Both the position numbers and the translations under genes were made by a program. This document shows, piece after piece, positions 29,125-41,451 of a DNA stretch of 64,000 nucleotides (positions are counted from its first letter, which is position 1; each line of letters starts with the position of its first letter). The notes below the pieces were generated by a model, which did no database searches, was not told where the DNA came from, and saw only the letters and a program-made list of their open reading frames with translations. The stretch spans positions 2,062,001-2,126,000 of the forward strand of contig NZ_CP060820.1 in NCBI RefSeq assembly GCF_014489475.1. Direction: 5' to 3'. The stretch comes from Lysobacter terrestris. GTDB lineage: Bacteria; Pseudomonadota; Gammaproteobacteria; Xanthomonadales; Xanthomonadaceae.

Positions 29125-29784
29125 CTAGTCGCGACCGGCCTCGTAACCGGCGATTTCCTCGTCGGCGACCATCTGCCGCAACTGCGCGGCCGAGGCGCGG
29201 CGCATCGGCTTCTCGTCGATGCTGGACAGCGGCGCCTGGCGCAGGACGTCGCGCGGCAGCACGGTCAGGTCGAAGGGCAGGCCCTCGGCGCTGAAAACCC
29301 AGACGGGGACATCGTCGCTGCGCTCGCGGTCGAGCCGGATGCGACGGGTCCGCGACTGCGCGGGAATCGCGTGCTGGTCGAGGTAGCGATGCACGGCATC
29401 GGGATCGTCGCTGTGCAGGTGCAGGGCGACCGCTGTGCGCGCGTCGGCGGTGCCTTCGAGCACCGGCCCGACCAGGCGCGGTTCGAAGCCGGCGAAGAAT
29501 TCCAGCGCGCGCAAGGCCGCCTCGCGGCGCGTGCGCAACGCGAGCGCGCTGTCGCGCTGGAACAGGCGCTGGTATTCGCGCAGGGCGTCTTCGATTTCGC
29601 GGTTGCCCGGCAACGAAGCATCGTCGAAGATGCCCAGCCGCTGCGCGGCCTTCAGCTTGGCCTGGTGGTAGTCGCGGATGCCGCCCTCGACCATCAGCCG
29701 CGCGGCTTCGTGCGCAAGGCTGCGCCGGCGCTCGAAGGTCCGGGTCTGGGCGTGTTGGTGGGCGTGCTGTCGGGCCTGGCGCAT
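29125..29784 (-). CDS. Hypothetical protein with His-rich N-terminus
   Basis: A 219-residue soluble protein I do not recognise. It starts MRQARQHAHQHAQTRTFERR, a His- and Arg-rich end, followed by mostly helical sequence (ARLMVEGGIRDYHQAKLKAAQRLGI), a central part with HLHSDDPDAVHRYLDQH, and a beta-rich portion (DDVPVWVFSAEGLPFDLTVLP). There is no signal peptide and no membrane segment. Codon-position bias supports it against the shadow frames on the other strand. It converges on gltA and lies 137 bases beyond the stop codon of the leftward PBP1A gene, with a terminator between them. Confidence 0.7.
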   Translation of the reverse strand: MRQARQHAHQHAQTRTFERRRSLAHEAARLMVEGGIRDYHQAKLKAAQRLGIFDDASLPGNREIEDALREYQRLFQRDSALALRTRREAALRALEFFAGFEPRLVGPVLEGTADARTAVALHLHSDDPDAVHRYLDQHAIPAQSRTRRIRLDRERSDDVPVWVFSAEGLPFDLTVLPRDVLRQAPLSSIDEKPMRRASAAQLRQMVADEEIAGYEAGRD

Positions 29785-29920
29785 GCGACCTCCGCGGCTT
29801 GCACGACGACGGCGACCCTCTTCGCCGCGGCCAGCCTGCAGCCGGCACGGGCAACGCTAGCACGGCGCGTGTGAATCAGGAATCGGCATGGGATTGCGCC
29901 CGCGCGCGGCCGCTTCGGGC

Positions 29921-29949
29921 AAAAAAGAAGCGGGCCATCGGCCCGCTTC
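29921..29949 (-). terminator. Rho-independent terminator of the PBP1A gene
   Basis: On the minus strand a perfect 10-bp stem GAAGCGGGCC / GGCCCGCTTC with a 3-base loop is followed by six T residues, 25 bases after the stop codon. Confidence 0.88.
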
Positions 29950-29973
29950 AGGTGTACCTGCTGGTTGCGGACA

Positions 29974-32493
29974 TCAGAAGATGTCGAACGATTCCTCGGT
30001 CGGCGTGGCGTCCTGCGGGCCGTAATCGACGTAGGTCTCCATGCGGTCGAGGTCTTCGGCCTTCACCCATTCGACCACGCCGCCGTTGCCTTCCGGCAGC
30101 AACGCGCCGTTGGCGGCGACCGACACCTTGACCATGCCCTCGGGCGGCTCGTTGGCGACGATGGGCTGGTCCTTCAGGGCCACGCGCATGTAATCGATCC
30201 AGATCGGCAGTGCCGCCTTGCCGCCGTATTCGCGGTAACCCAGCGATTTGTAGTCGTCGCGACCGACCCAGACGGTGGTGACGTAGGGGCCGCCGAAGCC
30301 GGAGAACCAGGCATCGCGGTGGTCGTTGGTCGAACCGGTCTTGCCGCCGACGTCTTCGCGGTTCAACACCTTGGCCGGCGTGCCGGTGCCGCGCAGGACG
30401 ACGTCGCGCAGCATCGACACGATCTGGTAGGCGATGCGGTTGTCGATGGCGCGCGGGGCCACGACCATGTCGGCCGGCGGCGCCTTGGTTTCCTTGGGCT
30501 TGCTCTGGTCGGGCGCCTTGGCCGCGGGCTGGGGGGCGCCGGCCGGGCCGAAGTCGAAGCCGGCCACTTCCGTGGGTGCCGTCGGCGCGGCCACCACCTT
30601 GCCGGCGCTGCCGATGCCGCATTGCGGGCAGGCCGTGGCGGGCTTTTCCTTGAACAGCACGGCGCCGTTGCTGTCGCGCACCTCGTCGACGAACCAGGGC
30701 GTGACGAGGAAGCCGCCGTTGGCGAACGTGGAGAAGCCACGCGCCACCGAAAGCGGCGTCAGCGACGCGGTGCCAAGCGACATCGACAGGTTCGGCGGCA
30801 GTTCCTTCTCCTCGAAGCCGAAGTGGCTGATGTACTTGCGCGCGTAGTCCACGCCGATCGCATCGAGCAGGCGCACCGACACCAGGTTGCGCGACTGCAC
30901 CATCGCCTCGCGCAGGCGCATCGGGCCGGCGAAGTTGCCGGTGTCGTTCTGCGGGCGCCAGATGTGGCCGCGGCGATCCTTGAACACCACCGGGGCGTCG
31001 AGCACGATCGAAGCGGGATTGAAGCCGCGTTCGAACGCCGCCGAATACACGAACGGCTTGAAGCTCGACCCCGGCTGGCGACGGGCCTGGGTGGCGCGGT
31101 TGAACTTGTTGCCGGCGAAGCTGTAGCCGCCGGACAACGAGCGCAATGCGCCGGTGCCGGGCTCCAGCGATACCAAGGCGGCTTGCGCGCGCGGGACCTG
31201 GGCGAGCGAGTAGCGGATGCCGGTCGCGGGCTTGGGGGGCGCTGCCTTGTCGGCGGCTGGCGCGGCGGTGGCCTCGGCTTCGCTGCGCAGCACGCGGACC
31301 AGGTCGCCGCGCTTGACCAGCTTGCCCGGGGCTTGGCCGTTCCAGCCCTGGCTCGCGGAGAGTTCGAGTCGGCTGCCGTCGCCGAGCAGGACCGTGGCCG
31401 ATCCATCCGTCACCGCGAGCACGATCGCCGGGAGCAGGTCGGCCTGGGCCGAGGTGTTGCGCAGGCGCGCGAGCGTCGTGGCTTCGTCCTCGTTGTCGGC
31501 CAGGTCGAAGTGCTGCTCGACCCCGTGCCAGCCGTGGCGCAGGTCGTAAGTGCGCAGGCCCGCGCGGATCGCCTTGTCGGCCGACGCCTGCAGGGTCGGA
31601 TCGATGGTTGTGGTGACGTGGTAGCCCTTGGTCAGGGCCTCGGCGCCGTAACGGGCGACCATTTCCTGTCGCACCATCTCCGCCACGTAGGGCGCGCTCA
31701 CTTCGACGGGACGCTCGTGCGGGCGTGCGTGCATCGGCACGGCCTTGGCCGCGTCGGCTTCGGCCTGGGTGACGTACTTCAGCTGCGCCATGCGCTGCAG
31801 GATGTAGACGTCACGGCGTTCCTTCGCGCGCGCCGGATTGCTCAGCGGATTGGCCGTCGAGGGAAACTTCGGGATCGCCGCCAGCGATGCCATCTCGTCC
31901 AGGTCGAGCTGGCCCAGCTTCTTGCCGTAATAGAACTCGGCGGCCGCCGCGACGCCGTAGGAGCGGTGGCCGAAGAAGCTCTTGTTGAGGTACAGCTCGA
32001 AGATCTCGTCCTTGCTGAGTTCGTTCTCGATGCGCATCGCCAGCATCATCTCGGCGAGCTTGCGCTTGTAGCTGTATTCCTGGCTGAGGAAGAACTGGCG
32101 CGCGACCTGCTGGGTGATGGTCGACCCACCCGGCACGCGCCGGTCATCGGTGGTCAGCAGCAGCCAGACCGCACGCGCGGTGCCCTTGTAGTCGACGCCG
32201 TGGTGCTTGTAGAAGCGCGCGTCCTCGGCGGCGAGGAAGGCCTGCTTCAGACGCTCGGGCACGTCCTCGATATTGGTGGGGTAGCGCCGGGTCTCGCCGA
32301 ACAGCGCCATCAGCTTGCCGTCGCGCGAATACACGTACATCGGCTCCTGCAACTCGACGTTGCGCAGCGTCTCCACGTCCGGGAGCTTGGGAGCGATGAG
32401 GAAGTACAAGGTGCCCAGCGCGATCGCGCCCAGCAGGGCCGCGCTGGCGGCTGCGATCAGCGACCAGCGCAGCAAACGACGAAAACGTGGCAT
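29974..32493 (-). CDS. mrcA: Penicillin-binding protein 1A
   Basis: An 839-residue class A PBP, a bifunctional glycosyltransferase/transpeptidase building the peptidoglycan. After a short cytoplasmic tail and one membrane helix (residues 9-33) comes the transglycosylase domain with [12 protein letters not shown] (catalytic Glu) and GGSTITQQ. The transpeptidase domain has S476-S-F-K479 (catalytic Ser), SRN and KTGS. Between them lies an OB-like insertion, as in PBP1A. A Cys-Pro-Gln-Cys pair at 622-625 sits in an Ala/Pro-rich insertion. The start at 32493 is used; upstream frame is chance. A -10-like TATACT (minus strand, 32546-32541) lies 48 bases upstream. Divergent from pilM. Confidence 0.96.
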   Translation of the reverse strand: MPRFRRLLRWSLIAAASAALLGAIALGTLYFLIAPKLPDVETLRNVELQEPMYVYSRDGKLMALFGETRRYPTNIEDVPERLKQAFLAAEDARFYKHHGVDYKGTARAVWLLLTTDDRRVPGGSTITQQVARQFFLSQEYSYKRKLAEMMLAMRIENELSKDEIFELYLNKSFFGHRSYGVAAAAEFYYGKKLGQLDLDEMASLAAIPKFPSTANPLSNPARAKERRDVYILQRMAQLKYVTQAEADAAKAVPMHARPHERPVEVSAPYVAEMVRQEMVARYGAEALTKGYHVTTTIDPTLQASADKAIRAGLRTYDLRHGWHGVEQHFDLADNEDEATTLARLRNTSAQADLLPAIVLAVTDGSATVLLGDGSRLELSASQGWNGQAPGKLVKRGDLVRVLRSEAEATAAPAADKAAPPKPATGIRYSLAQVPRAQAALVSLEPGTGALRSLSGGYSFAGNKFNRATQARRQPGSSFKPFVYSAAFERGFNPASIVLDAPVVFKDRRGHIWRPQNDTGNFAGPMRLREAMVQSRNLVSVRLLDAIGVDYARKYISHFGFEEKELPPNLSMSLGTASLTPLSVARGFSTFANGGFLVTPWFVDEVRDSNGAVLFKEKPATACPQCGIGSAGKVVAAPTAPTEVAGFDFGPAGAPQPAAKAPDQSKPKETKAPPADMVVAPRAIDNRIAYQIVSMLRDVVLRGTGTPAKVLNREDVGGKTGSTNDHRDAWFSGFGGPYVTTVWVGRDDYKSLGYREYGGKAALPIWIDYMRVALKDQPIVANEPPEGMVKVSVAANGALLPEGNGGVVEWVKAEDLDRMETYVDYGPQDATPTEESFDIF

Positions 32494-34012
<1,519 letters not shown>

Positions 34013-34013
<1 letters not shown>

Positions 34014-34702
34014 TGGCACGGATCAACCTCCTCCCGTGGCGCGTCGAACGGCGCAAGCAGCGCCAGAAGGAATTCGGCATCCTGCTCGGCATGTCGGCCC
34101 TTGGTGCCGTCCTGCTGTCGTTCCTGATGGTCGGCTACTACAGCGCCCAGATCAGCGGCCAGCACGAACGTAACAAGTACCTCGACGACCAGATCGCTCT
34201 GGTGCAGAAGCAGATCGACGAGATCAAGCTGCTGGACGAGAAGAAGGCCAAGCTGCTCGCCCGCAAGGAAATCATCGAGAAGCTGCAGGCGAACCGCTCG
34301 CAGATGGTCCATCTGTTCGATTCGCTGGTGCGGACGATTCCGGACGGCGTGATCCTGACTTCGATCAAGCAGGACGAAGACACGCTAACCCTGGAAGGCC
34401 GGGCGCAATCCAACGCCCGCGTCAGTACCTACATGCGCAACCTCGAAAGCTCCGGTTGGATGACCAAGCCGGATCTGTCGATCATTGAGGCGAAGGGCAA
34501 CGACAAGGCGCTTCCGAACGAGTTCAAGTTGAGCGTCAAGCTCGCCAACCCGAACGCGCCCAAGGACGAGGACGGCGACGGCAAGCCCGATGCCCCGGCG
34601 GCACCGCCGGCCGGCGCTGCGCCCGCAGGTAGTGCCCCCGCGCCTGCGGCTCCCGCTACTCCCCCGGCTGCCGCCCCTGCCCAACAAGGAGCCGCCTCGT
34701 GA
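34013..34702 (+). CDS. pilN: Type IV pilus assembly protein PilN
   Basis: A 229-residue inner-membrane protein of the pilus alignment subcomplex. The cytoplasmic N-terminus MARINLLPWRVERRK contains the INLLP motif that docks into PilM. One membrane helix spans about residues 23-45, followed by a periplasmic coiled coil (residues 50-95) and a ferredoxin-like domain. An unusual Ala/Pro-rich tail covers the last 35 residues, longer than in Pseudomonas PilN. TGATG coupling joins it to pilM and a 4-bp overlap to pilO. Confidence 0.95.
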
Positions 34703-35391
34703 GCGCCAAGAAATTCTCGCTGCGGGATCTCGACTTCAACAACATGGGCGCCTGGCCGCAGCAGGCTAAGGTGGGCTTCTGCGTGATCATCGCGCTCCTG
34801 ATCATCTTCCTCAGCTGGTGGCTGTTCGTCCGCGACAAGCTGAACGAGCTCAGTGCACTGGAAGGCCAGGAGAAAGAGCTGCGCCTGGAGTTCGAGACCA
34901 AGCAGGGCCGCGCCGCCAACCTGGAGCCGCTCAAGCAGCAGCTGGCCCAGATGGAAGAGCAGCTCAAGCAGATGCTGCGCCAGCTGCCGAGCAAGACCGA
35001 AATGCCAGACCTCATCGTCGACATTTCCCAGACGGCGCTGGCGACGGGGATCACCAACGAGCTGTTCCAGCCCGGCCCGGAAATCCCCAAGGAGTTCTAC
35101 GCCGAGAAGCCGATTTCGCTGCGCATGGTGGGTACCTACCACCAGTTCGGCGGCTTCGTCAGCGGCGTGGCGACGCTGCCGCGCGTGGTGATCATGACCA
35201 TGCACGACATCTCGCTGAAGCCTCGCGAGAAGGACAGGGCCGGAAAGCCCATGCCGATTACGCCCAACAGCGCGCTTGAGCTTGCCGGCACGGTGAAGAC
35301 ATATCGCTACCTCGACGAAGACGAGGTGGCCGAGCAGGAGGCCGCAGCCAAGACTGCCGGCGGCCCGAACGGCACGAAGGGAGGGACCTGA
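34699..35391 (+). CDS. pilO: Type IV pilus assembly protein PilO
   Basis: A 230-residue inner-membrane partner of PilN. After a short cytoplasmic end there is a single membrane helix (about residues 25-44, VIIALLIIFLSWWLFV), a periplasmic coiled coil (LKQQLAQMEEQLKQMLRQLP) and a ferredoxin-like fold with FAEKP-like and VGTYHQFGGFVSGVA segments typical of PilO. GTG start overlapping the end of pilN by 4 bp. It forms the PilN-PilO heterodimer and contacts PilP. Confidence 0.95.
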   Translation: MSAKKFSLRDLDFNNMGAWPQQAKVGFCVIIALLIIFLSWWLFVRDKLNELSALEGQEKELRLEFETKQGRAANLEPLKQQLAQMEEQLKQMLRQLPSKTEMPDLIVDISQTALATGITNELFQPGPEIPKEFYAEKPISLRMVGTYHQFGGFVSGVATLPRVVIMTMHDISLKPREKDRAGKPMPITPNSALELAGTVKTYRYLDEDEVAEQEAAAKTAGGPNGTKGGT

Positions 35392-35392
35392 G

Positions 35393-35944
35393 ATGCTGCT
35401 ACCTTCTGAACGCGCTGCCGGTTTTTTCCGCGGGATCGCATTGGTTGCGCTGGTGCTAGCCGCCGCGGGCTGCGCCCGTGGTATCACCAGCACGCCGGGC
35501 GATGCGCCAAACCTGGAAAAGTGGACCGCCGAGGTCAAGGCACGACCTGCGCCGCCGCTGGATCCGTTGCCGGTGATGCAGCAGTTCGAGACGTTCGAAT
35601 ATTCGGCGTACGCACTGCGCGATCCCTTCAGCACCGCCTTCACCGACACCGACAACGGCTCCGGCCCGCGTCCGGATCGCCAGCGCCGCAAGCAAACGCT
35701 GGAGCAGTTCCCGCTCGACAGCCTGGACATGGTGGGGACGCTGGGTCGTGGCGCGGGGACGATCGCGCTGGTGATGGCGCCCGACAAGGTCACCTACCGT
35801 GTTCGCCCGGGGAACTACCTGGGGCAGAGCGACGGGCGGGTAACCGGTGTGTTTGAAGACCGCATCGAGTTGGTGGAACTGGTGCCGGATGGCGCGGGCG
35901 GCTGGCTGGAACGTCCAGCAACAGTCGCATTAGAAGATCAATGA
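35393..35944 (+). CDS. pilP: Type IV pilus assembly lipoprotein PilP
   Basis: A 183-residue inner-membrane lipoprotein (lipobox AAAGC, Cys27) that bridges PilN/PilO to the secretin PilQ. An extended region rich in Pro precedes a C-terminal beta-sandwich with LEQFPLDSLDMVGTL and YRVRPGNYLGQSDGRV, the PilP core motifs. It begins one base after pilO ends and is followed 15 bases later by pilQ. Confidence 0.95.
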   Translation: MLLPSERAAGFFRGIALVALVLAAAGCARGITSTPGDAPNLEKWTAEVKARPAPPLDPLPVMQQFETFEYSAYALRDPFSTAFTDTDNGSGPRPDRQRRKQTLEQFPLDSLDMVGTLGRGAGTIALVMAPDKVTYRVRPGNYLGQSDGRVTGVFEDRIELVELVPDGAGGWLERPATVALEDQ

Positions 35945-35959
35945 TTGGGGGATGACACG

Positions 35960-37888
35960 ATGACCGTTTTCAACGCCAACCGCTCCACGCGCACCGGCAT
36001 CGGCCTCGCAATCGGGCTGCTTGCAGGCTTCAGTGCGGCCCAGGCCGCCACGCCGTCGGCGGGCGGCACGTTCACGCCGACCTTCGTCGCCCAGGTCGCT
36101 CCCGCGGCCGCGCCGATGTCGAGCAATGATCCCGCCAAGCAGCTTCCGGGCGCCATCTCGGTTTCCAATATCGATTTCAAGCGTGGCGATGGCGGAGCCG
36201 GCAAGCTCATCCTACGTTTCAGTGGCGATGGCGCGACTCCGGACCTGCGTAGCACGGGTTCGACGGTGACGATCAATGTCGGCAACGCGCAGCTGCCGAC
36301 GAACCTGCAGAAGCCGTTGAACGTCACCGACTTCGCCACGCCGGTGCAGTCCATCGACGCGCGCCCGGCCGGCAACGGCACCCAACTGGTGTTGAACACC
36401 AACGGCGCCTACGAATCCATGGCCTACCAGACGGGTCGCGATTACATCGTGGAAATCGTGCCGCGCGCCGCAGCCTCCAAGCAGCGCGCTGTCGGTGCCG
36501 CGACCACTGCTGCGGCGCCGGCTCGGGCCTACGGCGGCCGTCCGGTGACCTTCAACTTCCAGGACGTGCCGGTGCGTACGGTGCTCCAGCTCATCGCCGA
36601 AGAGTCCGGACTTAACGTTGTCGCCGCCGACACCGTGCAGGGCAATGTGACCCTGCGTTTGGTGAACGTGCCTTGGGACCAGGCCCTGGACATCGTCCTG
36701 CAGGCCAAGGGGCTGGACAAGCGCCGTAGCGGCAACGTGATCTGGATTGCACCGCAGTCCGAGATCGCCAAGTACGAGCAGGACAAGGAAGACGCGCGTA
36801 TCGCGCTCGACAATCGCGTCGACCTGGTCACGGAGTACATCCAGATCAACTACCACAACGCCGGCGCCATCTATAAGGCGCTGACCGAGGCGAAGGGCGT
36901 TGGTGGCACTGGCCAAGGCCAAGGTCAGGGCAGCCAGAACGACACCGGCTTCCTCTCGGGCCGCGGCCGTCTCGTGGCCGACGACCGCACCAACACGCTG
37001 ATGGTCAGCGACATCCCGAAGAAGGTCGCGCAGATCCGTGAACTGGTCCGGGTCATCGACCGCCCGGTGGACCAGGTCATCATCGAAGCCCGCATCGTGA
37101 TCGCGACCGAGACCTTCGCGCGCGAGATCGGTGCGCGGTTCGGGATCAACGGTGCCACCGGCAAGGACGGCGATCGCAGCAGCCTCGGCTTCGGCGGCAG
37201 TGCGGAGGCCTCGTCGGCCAGCGCACAGGCACGCGCCGCCGCGCAGCAGGCCGGCCAGTCGCGTTTCAACACTTCGAAAGACTTCAACGTGAACCTGCCG
37301 GTGCAGAGCCCGGCCGGCGCCCTGGCGCTCTCGATTCTCAATGCCGGCTACCTGCTCGACGTCGAGCTGTCGGCGATGCAGGAAGAAGGCCGCGGCGAAG
37401 TCATCTCGAACCCGCGCGTCGTCACCAGCAACCAGCGCGAGGCACTGATCCGTCAGGGCCAGGAAGTCGGTTACGTGACGGTGACCCAGGGCCAGGGCGC
37501 CGGTGGCCAGGTCGCGCAGCAGACGGTCCAGTTCAAGGACGTGCTGCTGGAAATGAAGGTGACACCGACCATCACCAACGACGGTCGCGTCTTCCTCAAC
37601 ATGAACGTGAAGAAGGACGAAGTCGAGGATTTCGTGGAAGCCTCGATCGGCAGCGTGCCGCTGATCAACAAGCGTGAGGTCAACACTGCCGTGCTGATCG
37701 AGGACGGCCAGACCGTGGTCATCGGCGGCGTGTACGAGTTCCGCGATCGCAGCGACATCCAGAAGGTGCCGTTCCTCGGCGACATTCCCTTCCTCGGCAA
37801 CCTGTTCAAGAAGAAGGGCAAGAACAAGGAAAAGGCCGAACTGCTCATCTTCGTGACGCCGAAGGTGCTGCAGGTCGCGCAGCGCTGA
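35960..37888 (+). CDS. pilQ: Type IV pilus secretin PilQ
   Basis: A 642-residue outer-membrane secretin through which the pilus exits. Domain order: signal peptide (ending AAQA, near residue 30), an AMIN peptidoglycan-binding domain (about 55-150), an STN/N0 domain (VTFNFQDVPVRTVLQLIAEE), N1 (VTEYIQINYHNAGAIYKAL) and the secretin pore, ending with VPFLGDIPFLGNLFKKK. A Gly/Gln/Ser-rich insertion is seen in the N1 domain. One AMIN domain is evident, where Pseudomonas PilQ has two. The ATG at 35960 follows a GGGGGAT sequence; a TTG at 35945 is less likely. Last gene of the operon; a hairpin follows. Confidence 0.96.
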   Translation: MTVFNANRSTRTGIGLAIGLLAGFSAAQAATPSAGGTFTPTFVAQVAPAAAPMSSNDPAKQLPGAISVSNIDFKRGDGGAGKLILRFSGDGATPDLRSTGSTVTINVGNAQLPTNLQKPLNVTDFATPVQSIDARPAGNGTQLVLNTNGAYESMAYQTGRDYIVEIVPRAAASKQRAVGAATTAAAPARAYGGRPVTFNFQDVPVRTVLQLIAEESGLNVVAADTVQGNVTLRLVNVPWDQALDIVLQAKGLDKRRSGNVIWIAPQSEIAKYEQDKEDARIALDNRVDLVTEYIQINYHNAGAIYKALTEAKGVGGTGQGQGQGSQNDTGFLSGRGRLVADDRTNTLMVSDIPKKVAQIRELVRVIDRPVDQVIIEARIVIATETFAREIGARFGINGATGKDGDRSSLGFGGSAEASSASAQARAAAQQAGQSRFNTSKDFNVNLPVQSPAGALALSILNAGYLLDVELSAMQEEGRGEVISNPRVVTSNQREALIRQGQEVGYVTVTQGQGAGGQVAQQTVQFKDVLLEMKVTPTITNDGRVFLNMNVKKDEVEDFVEASIGSVPLINKREVNTAVLIEDGQTVVIGGVYEFRDRSDIQKVPFLGDIPFLGNLFKKKGKNKEKAELLIFVTPKVLQVAQR

Positions 37889-37912
37889 TCCAACACAACC
37901 GCTGCACCATGC

Positions 37913-37942
37913 ACGGGGGCCGAAAGGCCCCCGTCGCGTTTT
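37913..37942 (+). terminator. Terminator of the pil operon
   Basis: A 9-bp perfect stem ACGGGGGCC / GGCCCCCGT with a GAAA tetraloop is followed by CGCGTTTT, 24 bases after pilQ. Confidence 0.7.
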
Positions 37943-38037
37943 CGGGCTGGCTGTCGCGTGCCTGAAACCGCGACGCCCCGGGCGAACTTGCCGCCGCCAC
38001 TTCGGTCAGAATGGACCGAGCCCGCAGGTGAGCGCCC

Positions 38038-39056
<1,019 letters not shown>

Positions 39057-39057
<1 letters not shown>

Positions 39058-39986
39058 TGGGCGACAACGCGGCTGCCGGCGACGCGCTGCGCCACGATGG
39101 CATCCAGCCGACGCTGGAGGAACTGGTGGCGCTGCGTGCAAGCGTCAGTGGGCATCGCCGTGCGCGCCAGGGGCGGCACGGTGCCAGCGGGCACGCATTG
39201 TCGCCACTGCGCGGGCGTGGCATGGAATACGCGGAATCGCGCGACTACGTGGCCGGCGACGATGCCCGCCACATCGATTGGCGCCTGACCGCGCGCACCG
39301 GGCGCGCGCACACCAAATTGTTCCAGGCCGAACGCGAGCGCCTCACCCTGATCGTCGCCGACACCGCGCCTGCGCTGTACTTCGGCACGCGCACGCGCTT
39401 CAAGTCGGTGCAGGCGGCGCGTGCGGGTGCCGTGGCCGCGTGGGCGGCGGTGCGCGATGGCGACCGCATCGCCGCGCTGCGCGGCAGCGTGCGCGAGCCG
39501 CCAATCGCGCCGGCGTCGGGCGCACGCGGCGGCCTGCGCGTGCTCGATGCACTGGTGCGCTGGTACGCACAACCGCCGGGAGAGGATGCCGGCCTGGGCA
39601 TCGCCCTCGACCATGCACAGCGACTGCTGCGGCCCGGCGCGCGGCTGGTGATCCTCGCAGATCCGCACAGCGCGGTCGCCATCACCGATCAACGCTGGTC
39701 CGCGCTGGCGCAGCACCAAGAAGTGGTCGTCCTGTTGCTGACGGACCCGCTGGAAACCCAGCCGCCCAAACAGGCGTTGCCGTTCAGTCGCGAGGGCCAC
39801 CGCGTCGAACTGGACCTCGCCTCGCCAGCACAGCGCCAACGCTGGTTGCGCGAATTCGGCGCGCCCATCGAAGCCGCGCTAACGCGCCTGTCCGCACGCG
39901 GCATCCGCGCGCAAGCCCTGTCGACGGAGCTGCCCAGCGAATCGTGGCTGCCGCTGCTTGGGCGGATGCGCCCGCTGGTGGCGTGA
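39057..39986 (+). CDS. DUF58 domain protein
   Basis: A 309-residue protein of the DUF58 family that accompanies MoxR ATPases. The hallmark is SPLRGRGMEYAESRDYVAGDDARHIDW followed by a VWA-like core (LTLIVADTAPALYFGTR). There is no signal peptide; it is probably peripheral on the cytoplasmic side. Overlaps by one base with genes on both sides, so it is translated as part of a tight operon. In other Bat-type operons this protein is thought to link the ATPase to the membrane VWA proteins. Confidence 0.92.
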
Positions 39987-40438
39987 TGAACGATCCCGGC
40001 CTCGTCCTCCGCGATATCCACCCGTCCCCGGCACCTTCCTGGTGGCCGCCGGCATCGGGCTGGTGGGCGCTCGCCGCGGTCCTGGTCGCCGTGGTCGTGG
40101 CGTGCGTGCTGTGGCGGCGCAGCCGGCAGCGCCGGATCCGGCGCGTGACGCGGATGTTCGACGACGCGCTCGCCGTTGATGCCGGCGCGTCCGCGCAGGT
40201 CGCCGCCATGTCGCAGCTGTTGCGCCGGGCGGCGCGGCGCCGCGATCGCCACGCCGACACGCTGTCGGGCGATGCCTGGCTGGCCTTCCTCGATGCCGGC
40301 GATGCACGCGCGCCGTTCTCGCAGGGCGAGGGCCGCTTGCTGCTCGACGGCGGTTTCCGCCGCGACACGGACCTGACGCGCGTCGCCGCGTTGCAGTCGC
40401 TGGCGCGCGCACGCTTCGTCGACTGGATGGTGAAGTAA
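39986..40438 (+). CDS. DUF4381 domain protein
   Basis: A 150-residue membrane protein with a single helix at about residues 25-45 (WWALAAVLVAVVVACVLWRR) and a basic, helical cytoplasmic part. It matches the DUF4381 family, which occurs only in MoxR/VWA operons. The ATG overlaps the DUF58 stop by one base, and the next gene starts 2 bases after its stop. The longer frame upstream is antisense-like noise through the DUF58 gene. Confidence 0.85.
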   Translation: MNDPGLVLRDIHPSPAPSWWPPASGWWALAAVLVAVVVACVLWRRSRQRRIRRVTRMFDDALAVDAGASAQVAAMSQLLRRAARRRDRHADTLSGDAWLAFLDAGDARAPFSQGEGRLLLDGGFRRDTDLTRVAALQSLARARFVDWMVK

Positions 40439-40440
40439 CC

Positions 40441-41451
40441 GTGCCGGCGTTTGCTTCCGCCGATGCCGTGCTGGACCTGTTCGCATGGCCGTGGCTGCTG
40501 CTGGCATTGCCGTTGCCGCTGTTGGCGCGCTGGCTACTGCCCGCATCGCGCACGAGCGGCGCCGCCCTGCGTGTTCCCTATGGCGCGCGCTTCGATGCCA
40601 TCGCGCAGGTGGGCGGGCGCGCCTTGCGCGGCGGACGCGTGCATCCGTTGCTGGTGCTGGCCTGGATCCTGCTGTGCATCGCCGCGGCACGCCCGCAACA
40701 GCTGGGCGAAGCCGTGCAGCCGCCGCAGGTGGGGCGCGACCTGATGCTCGCGCTCGACCTGTCCGGCAGCATGGCCGAGCCCGACATGGAACTGGGCGGG
40801 CGTCCGGTCGATCGCCTCACTGCCGCGAAAGCCGTGCTCGCCGATTTCCTGGACCGGCGTGCGGGCGACCGCGTGGGGCTGCTGGTGTTCGGGCGTCGCG
40901 CCTATGCGCTGACCCCGCTCACGCTCGACCGCGATTCGGTGCGCGAACAACTCGGCGACAGCGTGGTCGGCCTGGCCGGGCAGGAGACGGCGATCGGCGA
41001 TGCCATCGGCCTCGCGGTCAAACGCCTGCGCACCCAGCCGGCGGAGCAGCGCGTGGTGATCCTGCTGACCGACGGCGTCAATACCGCCGGCACGCTGGAC
41101 CCGGCCAAGGCGGCGGAACTCGCGCGTGGTGAACACGTACGCGTGCACACCGTCGCCTTCGGCGGCGAAGGCTCGTTGTCGTTGTTCGGCTTCAAGCTGC
41201 CGATGCCGGGCGGGGGCGACGAAATCGACGAGACCTCGCTGCACGCGATCGCCAAGCAGACCGGTGGGCGCTTCTTCCGCGCGCGCGACACCGGCGAGCT
41301 TGCGGGCATCTATGCCGAGATCGACCGGCTCGAACCCGTGCGCCGCCCGGGCCAGGCGGTGCGTCCGAGGCTGGAGCGCTACGCCTGGCCGCTCGGTGCG
41401 GCGTTGCTGTGCGCGCTCCTGGCGCTGGCGTGGCCGCGGAGGCGCGCATGA
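40441..41451 (+). CDS. VWA domain membrane protein (BatA type)
   Basis: A 336-residue protein with a GTG start. Two N-terminal membrane helices (about 13-35 and 67-85) are followed by a von Willebrand A domain with an intact MIDAS motif D106-L-S108-G-S110 and later conserved Thr/Asp (LLTDGVNTAG). A third helix lies at the C-terminus (LGAALLCALLALAW). This is the BatA layout of the Bat operon, reported in Bacteroides for aerotolerance. It overlaps the next gene by 4 bp. Confidence 0.92.
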   Translation: MPAFASADAVLDLFAWPWLLLALPLPLLARWLLPASRTSGAALRVPYGARFDAIAQVGGRALRGGRVHPLLVLAWILLCIAAARPQQLGEAVQPPQVGRDLMLALDLSGSMAEPDMELGGRPVDRLTAAKAVLADFLDRRAGDRVGLLVFGRRAYALTPLTLDRDSVREQLGDSVVGLAGQETAIGDAIGLAVKRLRTQPAEQRVVILLTDGVNTAGTLDPAKAAELARGEHVRVHTVAFGGEGSLSLFGFKLPMPGGGDEIDETSLHAIAKQTGGRFFRARDTGELAGIYAEIDRLEPVRRPGQAVRPRLERYAWPLGAALLCALLALAWPRRRA

